DNA from: Pseudoips prasinana
Taxonomy: Eukaryota; Arthropoda; Insecta; Lepidoptera; Nolidae
Assembly (NCBI GenBank): GCA_951640165.1
Contig: OX621250.1
Coordinates: forward strand, 7,750,001 to 7,814,000
Length of the DNA: 64,000 bases
Reading direction: 5' to 3'
The notes beneath the pieces are model-generated. The model ran no database searches and had not been told where the DNA came from. It saw only the letters and a list, made by a program, of their open reading frames with translations. Each line of letters opens with the position of its first letter. Within the stretch, counting starts at the first letter, position 1. Shown here one piece after another: positions 42,423-54,700 of the stretch. The position numbers and the translations under genes were made by a program.

Positions 42423-42704
42423 CCAAACTACTCAAAACTAAGATTACTACGATATCATTTACAACACTATTATTTCTGTTGAAGAATCGTCAAAGTAAGT
42501 TAAATTATCGATTATGTTTTGATTTGATATAGCCGTCGTTATTCCAAAAGCTATGTCATTTGAACTGTAAGTCTTTTTAATGGACAGAGATAAAATATGA
42601 CATGCATACCCAAATGCAGAATGATTATTATTAACTAGCTGTGCCCCGCGGTTTTATAGCGAAGCGGTTGCCATAGTGCAGGCTTTCCAGTGTGTTAGTT
42701 ACAA

Positions 42705-43190
42705 CTCATCATCATCATCATCATCATATCAGCCGAAAGACGTCCACTGCTGGACAAAGGCCTCCCCCAAGGACAAGATCGACGGTCCACCGCCCACGTC
42801 TCTGTTCCGTAAGTCATCACTGGTCGAAGACTTTCGACTTGAGACACTGCGGTATTCGGGACGAGAAGATATTACGTAGCTTCCCGAACGCTGCCCAGCT
42901 GAGTTGGATTCTACGATTGACCTCCTTTTCGAAGTTGGACCGACCTAGTTGGATCATCTGTCCTAGGTAAATATAGTTCTCTACAACTTCGAGTGCAGAG
43001 TCTCCAACCTTAACTAGAAAGGGTGCAACATGGATGTTCGACATGATTTTCGTCTTATTCATGTTCATTTTCAGACCCACTTGTTGAGAGGCTCTACTGA
43101 GGCCATCGAGCATTGTACCGAGGTCGTCAAGGGTCTCAGCCATGATTACTATATCGTCGGCAAATCTAAGACAGTCTTACAACTACAAGA
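42705..43190 (-). mobile_element. endonuclease-RT LINE fragment with (ATC)n tail and internal deletion
   Basis: The minus strand ends in a GAT repeat (42707-42727). Coding part 42817-43185 contains FADDIVIMAETLDDLG, LKMNMNKTKIMSN and FEKEVNRRIQLSWAAFGKL. Compared with the copy at 51110-52515 about 300 bases between the CLKSK region and the 3' end are missing at 42775. The catalytic FADD is present at the 5' cut edge. Confidence 0.85.
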
Positions 43191-43600
43191 TATTTATTAT
43201 TATTTATATAATATAACACTCTACTTCACACTCTACTTTATCGTAGTGGTTACCAGTTGTTTGAGTGGTTGTCAGAGTTGTGCAAGCCGTCCAGTACGCC
43301 TCTGACATGGCTTATCGACGTTTGTCTAACAACTACAGCCGGGGCCAATAGCTTAACGTGTCCTCCGAAGCACGGCTCAGAAATGAAACCACTTTAACGG
43401 CCACCCATCTACATATAGACTGACCACGTGCCTAGTTGCTTTTTTTATTTTTATTTTTTATTATTATTATTTACAAGGAATATACATTATAATCACTATC
43501 TTAATAGCATCCAAAAAACCACTGAGGTTTAAACCGGTGCTATAATGAGCCTCCTAAATCTAATTTACTTACTAACTACATACTCGTAATATACACAAAT
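43191..43600. other. intron sequence with SINE-like GC patch
   Basis: 43300-43440 (cttaacgtgtcctccgaagc) may be a SINE body but no head is seen. Confidence 0.4.
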
Positions 43601-45440
43601 AATACACGCAAAACTTAAATTTAACAAAATACATCTCAATGTTTTCATAAAGATCATCTTTCGATGGAAGCCAGAAAATATTTCTTTAGTTGACTTTTAA
43701 TATTTGTAATTGTTAAATGACTACAAAGATCTGAGGGCAAGCTGTTAATGAGTCGTGGGACAACGAAACCGGTTGTGCGCTCGCCGTAGATGTTATTGGC
43801 GCGCTGCGTACGAAGCCGGCGCGTAGAAATAGCCCGGGTGCGTACAGGATGTTCGATTAAGTTTTGTAAAGACTCATTAAAAAATTGATCTTTTAATAAT
43901 AAAAAGTTAACTTTGGTGTGTACTGGTAGAACTTTGCAGTGTTTGAAAAGATTGTTTTCGTTGTTGTAATATTGTTGTTTTATTTTTGGTGAGACTATTT
44001 TTTTTAGAATTCTTACTTGGAGTTTATATATTTCGTCTAGGTAAGATCTATAGGTACGGCCATAACTAGTAAGTCCATACTCTATATACGATTCCGCCAA
44101 TGCATAATAAAGCATAAGCTTCACTTTGAACTTGCAGTATTGCGATATTTGCTAGAAATTGCCGTAGTTTATCACAAACTCGTTCTATGTGATAGCTCCA
44201 ATTAAACTTGTCATCTATAATTAAACCCAGATATGTTTGATTTTTTACTATGTCTATAGATGGACAGTTACAGTTTATTGTACTTACAGAATGTAAACAG
44301 TCATGGTTATGGGCCACTAAGTTTTGTATGGGCAATTGTCTGGCATACGGGGATTTAATAACCATTAATTTTGTTTTTTTTGCGTTAAGTGCAAGTCCTG
44401 CGTCATGACACCATGCTGTTAGGGCATCCAAGTCTGCTTGTAAGAGTTCTCGTGCAATTTAAGGAGTTCTATTTGAGATAATAAGGCATGTGTCATCCGC
44501 AAACTGATAGCAGGTGCTATTAGTGACGCAGTTGCTCATGTCGTTAACATAAGACAAAAAATGAAGGGGCCCTAATACTGAGCCCTGAGCTGTTCCTTCA
44601 GTTACAGATATGAGTTCACTAGACATTTTATCAATTTTTACAGTAAACTTTCGATTTTTTAGATAATCTGTGCACCAGGTCAGTAAGGGGCCACGGATCC
44701 CACAGTCATCTAACCTATCAACCAACTGATTATGTAGTAACGTATCAAATGCGCGGGAGAAGTCTATAAAGAGAGCAAGGACATGCTTTTTTTCATTTAA
44801 ATGTTTGTTGACTTCATCAGTAAAATTCGATAAAAGTGCTACGGTACTTTTACCAGCCTGAAAACCAAATTGATTGTGGTTTATAACGTCGTGCTTCCTA
44901 TAAAATGCGTGTATTTGCTCACATACATACTTTTCAACTATTTTGTCTATAGAAGAAAGTAGTGTTATTGGACGATAATTTGAGTATTCGCTTCTTTTAC
45001 CACTTTTATGGATTGGCCTGACACAACCTATTTTTAAATCATCCGGATATATACCCGTTTCAACAGATAAATTAATGAAATCCGCAATAGGATTGGAAAA
45101 ACTGTCACTTATCATTTTAATATCGGAAACCCTGATATTGTCTGAACCTGGGGCCTTCCTGGAATTGAGTTGTTTAATAATTTTATGAACACTGCGGCCT
45201 GAGGCTTTCTTAAACAATATACTAGAATCCTGTCGGTTATGTGTAGTGATGGAGTCCGTTAATCTAATATTACAGTTTGGAATTATGTCTTTTACTGCTT
45301 TGTTGAATGTATGTGCAAAGTTGTCGGCAATGATTTTGGTTGAAACACCTTGCGCATCAAAAGCCTTAAGTATAGCCGCATCAATCGACAGTGGCATTCG
45401 TCCTAGCTTAAACGCTTAAACTCGATAATCACTTAAGGGC
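43600..45440 (-). mobile_element. 5'-truncated LINE, RT and C-terminus nearly complete
   Basis: The minus-strand frame 44459-45397 shows RKAPGSDNI, CVRPIHKSGKRSEYSNYRP, HNQFGFQAGKSTV, LFIDFSRAFDTL, TAQGSVLGP and the catalytic FADDTCLI, so the palm is intact. A single in-frame TAA at about 44459 separates it from 44066-44458 (LQADLDALTAWCHDAGL; TYLGLIIDDKFNW), and a frameshift near 44110 separates that from the C-terminus (43654-44124). It resembles the Jockey/CR1 group but is distinct from the LINE at 19080. It lies in the big receptor intron. Confidence 0.87.
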
Positions 45441-45771
45441 CAGTGAGAGCTTTGCTTGCGAAAGGTCCACGGTATATTTCCCTATTTTTTATTTTATTTA
45501 TTTATTAGGGGATAACAACAGTCGTTACAAATGTATTTGTTATATCAAAGGTTTTACCAACTATTGTGACCAATTACGGTTATCCACAGTTATTACATTG
45601 AACAGACTAGGTATCAATTCTAATAAAATACTAAACAATTTATATAACATTAAATATTTAAAAACATACGTGAAAATTAACTATATGCAATAAACCACCG
45701 CATGCGATATGGCCACCAATAAGCGATATTCATCTCAAAAGACGTAGTAAACTCGCTTACGATAAGCACGG
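45441..45771. other. intron sequence
   Basis: Nothing recognised. Confidence 0.35.
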
Positions 45772-46319
45772 TAAGGGTCTAACCACATTAATCGACGCGG
45801 AATCGGCTAAAGCCGGTCAAAAAAGTCTTTATGCCGACGGAATAAGAGTGTTACTAATAGCTTTCACATCGGCTCGGCTCGGCCGACGGGGCGCGACACC
45901 GGCCGACGGCGAAACGAGCCGTTTGTCGATTAGCTGATCGCATCCGTACGGCGCTGAATACAGCGGAACGTTTTCGACTGCTGCCGAACAGCGCTGGAGA
46001 CGGTCGAACGGCGTTGAACGGCAGTTGAATCATCCGCTTGCATACCTTCATCTACGACGGTAGCCGAATGGCGCCGAAGACGGCCGAACGGCGTTGGAAG
46101 GCAGTCGAATGATCCGCTCGCATGCCTTCATCTCCGACGTCAGCGACTGCCGAACGTAAGGGAACAGCCGCTGGCCGTCGTGACGGCCGTTCGGAGTAAT
46201 CGACTGCCGATCGCATGTCAACAGTCGTCGCAACAGCTAATCGGCGATAAGCCGAGTAGTGTGGTCATACGCACTCGGCTTAAGCCGATTCCGCGTCGAT
46301 TAATGTGGTTACACCCTTA
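45772..46319. mobile_element. TA-flanked MITE, 544 bp, with 84-bp inner repeats
   Basis: AGGGTCTAACCACATTAATC at the left and its near-inverse ggttacaccct at the right, TIR over 40 bases including GACGCGGAATCGGCT. TA is on both sides (45772-45773, 46318-46319), fitting a Tc1/mariner-type target. Inside are two GC-rich direct repeats of about 84 bases (45983 and 46067). No coding content. Confidence 0.85.
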
Positions 46320-46534
46320 GTCGGCGGCGAGGGCTAAACCTGTTTACTGCATGCGCGTGCTAGTTATTTGCACCGCGCATCGTACATTCCGCTTGGCCGG
46401 AACAGGTATGATGGTGGCATAATGGTAAGTAATTATTACTAAAAACAAAATTATTTTTTATGTTTTAAGTATTTTTAAGTACATTAGGTACCTATTTGTG
46501 TAGGTTTGAATACAATCATACTTGGATATTGTAC
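46320..46534. other. intron edge
   Basis: Sequence next to the TM4 exon donor; no feature. Confidence 0.35.
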
Positions 46535-46665
46535 CTGTGTGCTGGGGTTGACGACGAACGCCCGCACGTATGAGCCCACGTAGGCGGGGGTGGCGACCAG
46601 CGCGGCTAGTAACCATATCCCGATGGCTGTCGCCACTGTCAGCCGAGTAGCTCGCTTACTGCCTC
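46535..46665 (-). CDS. neuropeptide GPCR exon: TM4
   Basis: Bounded by acceptor ttctttacag and donor gtacaata on the minus strand. The 131 bases encode GSKRATRLTVATAIGIWLLA, ALVATPAYVGSYVRAFVV and NPSTQ: end of ICL2, TM4 with the conserved Trp (GIW) and Pro, and start of ECL2. It starts in phase 1 and ends in phase 0, matching the TM5 exon 13 kb away. Exons for TM1-TM3 (with the DRY motif) were not found and probably lie beyond 64 kb or were missed in repeats. Confidence 0.88.
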
Positions 46666-46985
46666 CTGTAAAGAAAAAAGATACGATCACTAGGAGTTAC
46701 TATCATACTATAAAATTACTTATTTATCCAATCACAACTATTTATTTTCTGTTCCTGATGCAGATTAATTATATATTACTTATTATTATTAAATTAACGG
46801 CAATGTTAATACATACATTACCGTTAATTTCTTTTCTTTATTTATTAAATTAACGGTAATGTTAGAAAACACGACAAAGGCTACCCCAAAAGATCCATTC
46901 CTTTCCAAATGAAATCCAATCACATGGAGTGGTGTCCATACCTTAAAAAGACATTGCCAGACGGGTTGACGATCGCAGCATGACA
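46666..46985. other. intron sequence with family X scrap
   Basis: A taacggtaatgtta inverted pair around 46795-46865 and gccagacgggttgacgatcg (46950-46970) are the only features. Confidence 0.45.
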
Positions 46986-46988
46986 GTC

Positions 46989-46989
<1 letters not shown>

Positions 46990-47022
<33 letters not shown>

Positions 47023-47320
47023 GTAATAGGTTGGCAAACGTGCAAGTGGGTCACCTGATGGTAAGTGATCACCGCCGCCCATGGACACTCGCAACACCTA
47101 AGGAGCTGCAAGTGCGTTGCCGGCCTTTAAGAAAAGAATAGGCTCGCTTCTTGAAGGTTGCCATGTCATAGTGCATGAAAGACGTTCACTGCTGGGCGAA
47201 ATCCCACGCTGCATTTCCCGGTTCGTGGACGCAACTCGAGAACCTTTCTGCCCACGCAGCAGTCGGTTTTACGAGCTATGTGCCGCGCCCACAGCCATTT
47301 CAGTTTGGCATTAATTAAAG
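46990..47320 (-). mobile_element. two LINE 3' ends in tandem
   Basis: A poly(T) run (46990-47020) is the minus-strand poly(A) of a LINE whose 3' leader is 47021-47155 (cacttgcacgtttgcc..., cactcgcaacacc). Immediately next, 47172-47320 is a short 3' piece of the endonuclease-RT family. Confidence 0.75.
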
Positions 47321-48299
47321 TTTATTTTTAATTACTTCAAAAAAGTAAACTTATGTTCTTGACACAAAACAAGCAATCCATTAGATCCTCGAGTATTTAA
47401 TTGGCTTGTACGTGCAGATCTCTGGTTTGTAGAGGGCACAGCATGTTCATTTATCACCGTAAAGAATTATGTTGAAATGGGCTAGGGAATTTTAAGGATC
47501 CTTTTTTATTACAAAGTTAAAAATGTTTTTATTAATTGGTGGCTTTAGAAATGTCGTTTTCCGGCCCCATTGAAATTATTTATATACAACCTTGAAGCTT
47601 CAGACAGTTCATATAAAGGACTTCAGAATAAAAATATATTATTCCTTACGAATTATGTCCACCCGATGGAATTTCAGCCATTACGGTCGGCTAGACTTAA
47701 GAGGAATTCCTCCCATCGAGACTGTCTCGTTCTCAACGTGTACGTTTAAGTAAGAAAACAATATAAGAATTTGTCAAATTAAAGTTTCGTATTCTACCAT
47801 TTTGTTCTTCAAAATTGAACCGCTTTTAATAGTTCAGTAATCGATTTCGTTCAGAAATTGACTCTCTGGCGTTTATTTTCAGATTTATATTGATTTTTGG
47901 TAAATAATAACTTTTTATTATACTTCTATTTTTTTATTTATTGATCAAACAATTTTTTACATAATATGTTTTTAGATATATACGATCCTTGCTCAAACCA
48001 CAGGGATTTTTAACGAGCGGGAGTTCGCTATTCAATGTTAATTTAATATGATACAGTTTTACAATTCTATAATTTATTAATATTATCTAGCAGGATTTTT
48101 GTTATTTTTCCTCGGTAAGATTGATTGCTTACATATTTACTCACTATGTATTCTGGTAGGCTGTTAAGTATATTAGGTAGGTATAGAGTATCTTCATATT
48201 CTGTTTCCAAATAAATTATTATATTTTAGTAATACATATTTAATAAATGAAATTGAAAATTCTGAAAGACGAAATCTATTTTAAGAATACATAAATAGA
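47321..48299. other. AT-rich, nothing recognised
   Basis: No supported feature. Confidence 0.45.
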
Positions 48300-49380
48300 C
48301 ATAGAATATCGCCACCCCATTTCATCCCATGTGGGCCGTAGGAGTCGACCTGAGGGTATATCTCCCAAAAAACAGGCAGAAGCGTCCCCCTGTTGACTAT
48401 GAAGTCAACTGGGGGACGCTTCTGCCTGTCATCATACTGCGATCGCCAACCCATATGCCAAGAGTGGCGTTTATAGACTATAAGCCATATTCTTAACTAT
48501 GTTTCTTAACTATCTATGAAACAAGAATTTTTATTCGCTTTTCCTTAACTGGTTAAGAAATAAGAATATTTTATCAATTTTTCTAACTGGTTAAGAAAAA
48601 CAGTTAAGAAAATGGATAAACTATTCTTATTCCTTAACCAGTTAATAAAGCTGACAAAAAAATCTTATTTCCTAAGCAATTATGATAGAGTAAACGAAAA
48701 GTCCATATCGTTTGGGTTAGGTTAGGTTAGTTGGTGACCATTTGGCGCGCGAAGGCGAGCGAGCGTAGCGAGCGTGCCGCGGCAGCGGCCGCCGAGCGCT
48801 AGAAAAACATTAACCATGGATATCTCCATAATGGCATGCCTTGCCTTGCCTTCGCACTAACGTGATACTTTTCTTTATCGATACTTTTCACTGAAAATGT
48901 TGTTGTATACATTTACATAAAAAAATAAACAATTTAATATCTATGAATAATGGACTTTTTGTTTACTCTATCATAATTGGTTAGGAAATAAGATTTTTTT
49001 GTCAGCTTTATTAACTGGTTAAGGAATAAGAATAGTTTATCCATTTTCTTAACTGTTTTTCTTAACCAGTTAGAAAAATGGATAAAATATTCTTATTTCT
49101 TAACCAGTTAAGGAAAAGCGAATAAAAATTCTTGTTTCATAGATAGTTAAGAAACATAGTTAAGAATATGGCTTAAAGGGTTTATAGCATATCCCTCCAA
49201 ATTAAGGACACAACTCCATTTTTTTTATAACAATTTAATATATTGATTGAAAAATTTATGACTTCATAGTCAACAGGGGGACGCTTCTGCCTGTCATCAT
49301 ACTGCGATCGCCAACCCATATGCCAAGAGTCGCGTTTAAGGCATATCCCTCCAAATAACACAACTCCATTTTTTTTATAA
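48300..49380. repeat. family X repeat, duplicated and split by a foldback MITE
   Basis: The family X block at 48300-48476 continues at 49180 (tttatagcatatccctccaa). A second, nearly identical stretch at 49260-49380 carries the unoccupied site (gagtcgcgtttaaggcatat). A hairpin of gcagaagcgtccccctgttg and its inverse is at 48369-48429. Confidence 0.8.
48477..49179. mobile_element. foldback MITE, 703 bp, 8-bp target duplication
   Basis: Left arm 48480-48703, right arm 48950-49175, almost perfectly inverse, rich in cttaactggttaag motifs. GTTTATAG is duplicated at 48469-48476 and 49180-49187. The 245-base loop has a GC-rich gcgagcgagcgtagcgagcg stretch. No coding frame. Confidence 0.92.
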
Positions 49381-49384
49381 TAAC

Positions 49385-49640
49385 TATAATGTCCTGGGAC
49401 ATTATTCACACACGGCCATCTAATCCCAAACAAAGCAGAGTTTGTACTATGGAAACCATATAACTGAAATACTACTCTTTCTTACTTTTTTGTAAATATA
49501 TACTTATATAGATAATTACACCCAGACTCAGGGCAAACAGACATGTTCATGTACACAAATATCTGTCCCGGGTGGAAATCGAACCCACGACCTGCGGCGT
49601 GAAAGGCAACCATTTACCAACACGCGAACCTGTCCGTCCT
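49385..49640 (-). mobile_element. SINE family 2
   Basis: Minus-strand copy with tcgtgggttcgatttccacc and gaacatgtctgtttgccctg; ends with an ATTAT tail near 49385. Confidence 0.85.
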
Positions 49641-51109
49641 AACAAAGTGTGTATAATGATCAGTTGAGTAGATAAGATGTAAAAGAAATAAATTCACTTT
49701 CGCTTTTACGCGTGCGAAGTAAGAAATAAAATTCACTTCTACCTCATTTAACCTTCTGTGGATTATTCGGTTTCACCCCACATAATTTCTTTTACAACTG
49801 AGAGCTCAATAAAACAAGACTGCAACAATTACCGATTACCATTTGGTAACTTATTCTCATTGTTTAATGTTGCCAGTTGCCATAAAACAGTACTCTTGCA
49901 AACAGTCTGTCGTAAATAAAGTAGACCGTAACTCAGCGAGATTTACTGCCGCCCTTACCTGTAAGGGAAAAATTAAAACCGCTTTTATTTAGCTTTACTA
50001 TGTCTTTACTAACTTAGTTTTCATGTTATGTTAACAAGAATAGTTTATTTTTACTTACTATTTTAGATTGACGTCGAATCGAATATGGAAATGAGTTACA
50101 ACTTAGGTTCTGATGGATTAGATTTATGGATTTTGCTTTATCAAGGAGCTAATCAACTTGTGTAAATTTTCAGAAAATGGGTTTCCGGGAAACAATCACA
50201 AAGTAACCAATAGTTTCTTGGTGGAGACACCTCGAAAATATACGTAAAGACGTAGGTGGATCAATCAACTATTTTACCGACACTGCTGTCCCCGACATTT
50301 TTTTATAAAAATGAGCTGATTGGTAATAGTTACACACAAAACTAATATCACTATTGTATCTATAGTTATTAGGCACAACGGGAAACTGAATTAAGTTGTA
50401 ATGTTTTATTTATTTCTATATAATTGTATGGTAACTCAGGATACTAAATATGCGCGCCATACAAAATATCTCTGTCCGAACGCCACATTCACTCGTTAAC
50501 TTTTATTAAAAATTTACTATTTCTGCTTACTTAAGGTTAACTTTTATTATAGCATAAGATAGTATTATACAGTTTATCGTGTGCAATACAAAACAGCAAT
50601 AAGACAAACCAGTTCTACAAAAAAAAATCTCAAAGTTATGTCCCTTGTTAGAATGATTTCGCCCTTGTATACTGAGTTTCCTTCACGAATTCCAAATGCA
50701 AATACATAGATGGCTCTGTTATCCGTAAGTAGCTTCAATTCCCTATACTGTCGCTCGCACGGCGCTGCGCCGACCTTTGATCGTGACCATCGTGCCGCCA
50801 GTCCACGAAAAACATTTTATGGGAGTGCGTACCTTTTTGTGTCGTATGCTGAGTGACCGCAATTTCTCGATGTAAGTTAAATATTTATTTATATTATTAA
50901 CAAAATCTTGTAGTACCACTCAAATGATTTCGGCTAAAGTTCACACCAAATATGATAATCAAATAATAATGTGTTTTGTTTATGCAAATATACCGATTGT
51001 CTGCTGAGTTACATGTATACTGAGTTACTTTGGCGGTAACTCCATAGACATTCTTGGTAACTCCTAAGAAATTTACGTACCTGTACGTGAATAAGTCATT
51101 TACTTGGTT
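49641..51109. other. AT-rich spacer, nothing recognised
   Basis: A GC-richer patch at 50740-50850 (cgctcgcacggcgctgcgcc) is the only contrast. No exon signals were convincing. Confidence 0.45.
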
Positions 51110-52515
51110 CATCAATTTAGCCGAAAGACGTCCACTGCTGAACAAAAGTCTCCCCCAAAGATTTCCACAATTGCCGGTATTGCGCTATTCGCATCCAGCA
51201 GTGTCCAGCGACCCGCACAAGATCATTGGCCCATCTTGTAGGGGGCCTGCCCACGCTGCGTCTTCCGGTTACTGGTCGCCACTCAAGAACCTTCCTGCTC
51301 CAACGGCCGTCGGTTCTACGAGCTATGTGCCCCGCTCACTGCCACTTCAGTTTGCAATTCTGCGGGCTATGTTAATGACGTTGGTTCGCCTGCGGATTTT
51401 TTCATTTCTCATTCGATCGCGCAGAGAAACTCTGAGCATAGCCCTCTCCATTGCTCTTTGGGTGACCTTGAGCCTTCTAATAAGGCCCATAGTGAGCGAC
51501 CACGTCTCTGTTCCGTAAGTCATCACTAGCAACACACACTGGTTGAAGGCTTTCGACTTGAGACACTGCGGTATTTTGGACGAGAAGATGTTACGTAGCT
51601 TTCCGAACGCTGCCCAGCCGAGTTGGATTCTACGATTGACCTCCTTTTCGAAGTTGGACCTACCTATTTGGATGGTCTGTCTTAGGTAAATATAGTTTTC
51701 TACAAATTCGAGTGCTGAATCTCCAACCTTCAATTGAGTGGGTGCAATATGGATGTTTGATATGACTGTCGTCTTATCCATGTTCATTTTAAGACCCACT
51801 TGTTGAGAAACTCTGCTGAGGTCATCGAGCATTGTACCGAGGTCTTCCCTGGTATCAGCCATGACAACTCTATCATCGGCAAATCGAAGGTGACTGACGT
51901 ACTCGCCATTGCCATTGATGCCAAAGCCTTTCCAGTCCAGAAGCTTGAAGACATCTTCCAATGCAGCGGTGAACAGTTTCGGAGATATAGCATCTCTCTG
52001 TCTCACGCCTCGCTGTAAGTGGATAGGTTTCGTGATCTGGTCCTGGAGTCGCACTGACATAGCGGCGTTTTTATCAAAACATTTTAACATGTCGATATAC
52101 CGGTAGTCGATTTTGCACCTTATGAGAGACCTCAGCATGGCCCAGTTTTCTATAGAAGCAAAGGCTTTATCAAAGTTCAAACGCTAAGCACAGTGGCTTG
52201 TTATACTCTTCGGTCTTCTATATAACTTGCCGCAGCGTATGTATGTGGTCTATGGTGCTATAGCCTTTTCGGAAACCGGCCTATTTTGGGAGACTGGAAG
52301 TCGTCAAACCTGCACGCGAGACGATTCGTAATGACTCTCGAAAACAACTTGTCAACATGGTTCAGGTGTGATGGGTCTATAATTTTTCAAAAGGGTTTTG
52401 TCGCCCTTTTTGAAGAAGAGCACCACCATACTTCTGTGCTATGCTTCTAGCGTTTGACCATCTAGTATGACGGAGTTAAATAACTTCTGAAGGGCTCATA
52501 GCATCAATCTGTAAG
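51110..52515 (-). mobile_element. endonuclease-RT (RTE-like) LINE, 5'-truncated
   Basis: Minus-strand ORF 51347-52180 contains MNFDKAFASIENWAMLRSL, HLQRGVRQRDAISPKLF, the catalytic LRFADDRVVMAD, LKMNMDKTTVISN and TYGTETWSLTMG. Upstream, 52181-52510, degraded frames give KTLLKNYRPIT-like residues; downstream 51110-51346 carries the C-terminus and 3' signature (ccgaaagacgtccactgctg). At least two frameshifts. The family has the most members in the window (16925, 30964, 42705, 47172). Confidence 0.88.
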
Positions 52516-53055
52516 GGCAGATAAACGAAAGAAATGAATGTCGAACTTTCATGTTTCATTCACTATTTATCTAAGGATAATATTTTTGTGTTCACCAAAA
52601 ATCTAAATGTACATCTATGTATGCATTTCTAAAATATTGATCTTAAACCCGTTTAATTGTTTTACTATAATTAAACTACTCGGCCAACAAAATATGTTAC
52701 ATCAAACAAATTCCAAATGAACACCAAGATAGAACACTTCTTTCTTGTAGTGCGCTGCAAATATTCTATTGTAACAATAACTATTTTATTCTTCCCCGAA
52801 AAATACTGATCGTGCACTAAATATTCCTGAATGTTACACAAACTATTTAGTATGCATCCTAGTACCGAATACCCATTTAAAACGGTTTTGTACAACTTTT
52901 ATGTTACTGAAATAATTATAATTGAAGAACAAATAATGCATTTCGTAAAACATTACTTCTATGACTTATATTTATTTTACTGAAAATGGTTATGGCGCGC
53001 TTGCGACGCGCATATGCCTGCCTATTCCTCTCTGTTGTGACAGAGACGAATTCCA
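52516..53055. other. spacer, nothing recognised
   Basis: AT-rich. No supported feature. Confidence 0.4.
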
Positions 53056-53520
53056 TTGTCCCGGTTTCGTGCTGTTACTCTTGACATGGTCAAGCAGCGG
53101 TCCGAAAATTATAAAGTGGACTCGTTTTCAAGCACACCTTTGATAGTACTATCTGATTGGACGTCAGTATACCAATGGGCGAAATTGAACAAAAAAGTGA
53201 AAACCATATCAACAACAGCGATACAAAAATCTTATTTAGTCGAAGGATTAGCATCCAATAATGTTCCAAACGGGCAAAGTTGGGAGACATTCGATGAATT
53301 CCAGAAATTTGCCTTTACTCACTGGACAGTTGTCTTGCCTTCCCAAAATAGTGACTGGGTAAACGGTCAATGTAACTGCCCCGAGTTTTTTAAAAATTAT
53401 AAATATAAACATGTTACTGGACTTGCGATCAGGCTGAAATACATAACACCTCCAGTAGAAGCCAAAAACATAGCCATCGGGCAAAAATGAAAACGTGGAC
53501 GTCCTACAAAGGCAAAGTGA
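53056..53520 (+). pseudogene. MULE-type transposase C-terminal fragment with SWIM-like finger
   Basis: The frame gives VLPSQNSDWVNGQCNCPEFF and then KNYKYKHVTGLAIRL; CxC-x(n)-H is the SWIM zinc-finger outline, with Tyr where one more Cys is expected. It is followed by a stop (53488) inside a basic KRGRPTKAK-like stretch. No DDE catalytic part is present. A host-domesticated SWIM protein is a less likely alternative since the frame is short and broken. Confidence 0.65.
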
Positions 53521-54700
53521 GCTTTATTGGTGCAATAATTTAATGAAGTACTGCAGAGATTGAGTGGACTGATAATGTGAACATTGTAGGAGTAAAGACT
53601 TTGTTTAACATTTTGAATTATTATGGTTCGTACTGATTAGTATTAAAAAAAAACATTTTTAGTAAGCATTACATTTTATAATGTGTTCATTTTTTATTAA
53701 TAAAGGTACATTGGGCATTAATTGGTGTTGGATTCAAATACATTTTGCAGTGCATTATCTGAAGTAAAACTAAAAAAATAAATGCTTGTTTTTAAATTAG
53801 GTGTATTACTATTTTTACAATTTTGCAACAGTTGTTAAATAGATGCTTGTTATGACATATTTTAATGAACATATTTTGGTGCACATTCAGTATATTTGGT
53901 GGAACACAGGCAAAATTAGGTAAATGAAATGGGAATAAATTGAAGTACTTTTAAATACCATCCTTTATCTAACACTGAATGTAGGTAACACAGGCGACAG
54001 TTTTAGGTGTATGTTTTTTAGTTTTTTTGCTATAACTGTCTTAAATTTCTAATAATTGCGCGGCCCTTCTAGATTATTATAGTTGATTATATTTCTAATG
54101 CCTTAATCAAAATTAAATAAAGGAATATTACAATTTATATTTTCTAAAAAAATATTCCTAGCATGTCCTTTGTGTCGGTAAAATAGTTGATTGACCCAGG
54201 TGCCCACTTTCAGGATAGAGTTTAAAAGAATTCAATGTAATCATTATCCTTTCAACTAATTAAGTGACAATACAACATGTAACATAATTAACGCACATCC
54301 TGAAAATAGTTGGTTCAGAATCGTTTACTGAATCGATTCATATAATTTTTAATATAGGTAATTTTTTTCCAAAATAATTAAAACTACGGAAATTATTTTC
54401 ATATTAACCCTGTACAGTTAAAACAAATTAAATGGACCGTAAGTCAAAGTACTAAGACTTTTAAAATCGCAGTTTTATTTGTATTCATACAAATTCCATC
54501 ATTCAATACAAAATAAAGAAAAATAAACTTTATTTCAAGAAACTAATTTAGTAAATAACAATGTATATAATTAAATTACATGTTAAATTAAAAATTTAGT
54601 GTATGTGTGATGATAACAATATAATATTCTAATTGGGGTGTTTGAGGGTGTGCGTTAATTATGTTACATGTTGTATATGGTGGACACCATTGCTAACTAA
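53521..54700. other. AT-rich spacer
   Basis: Nothing recognised. Confidence 0.45.
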
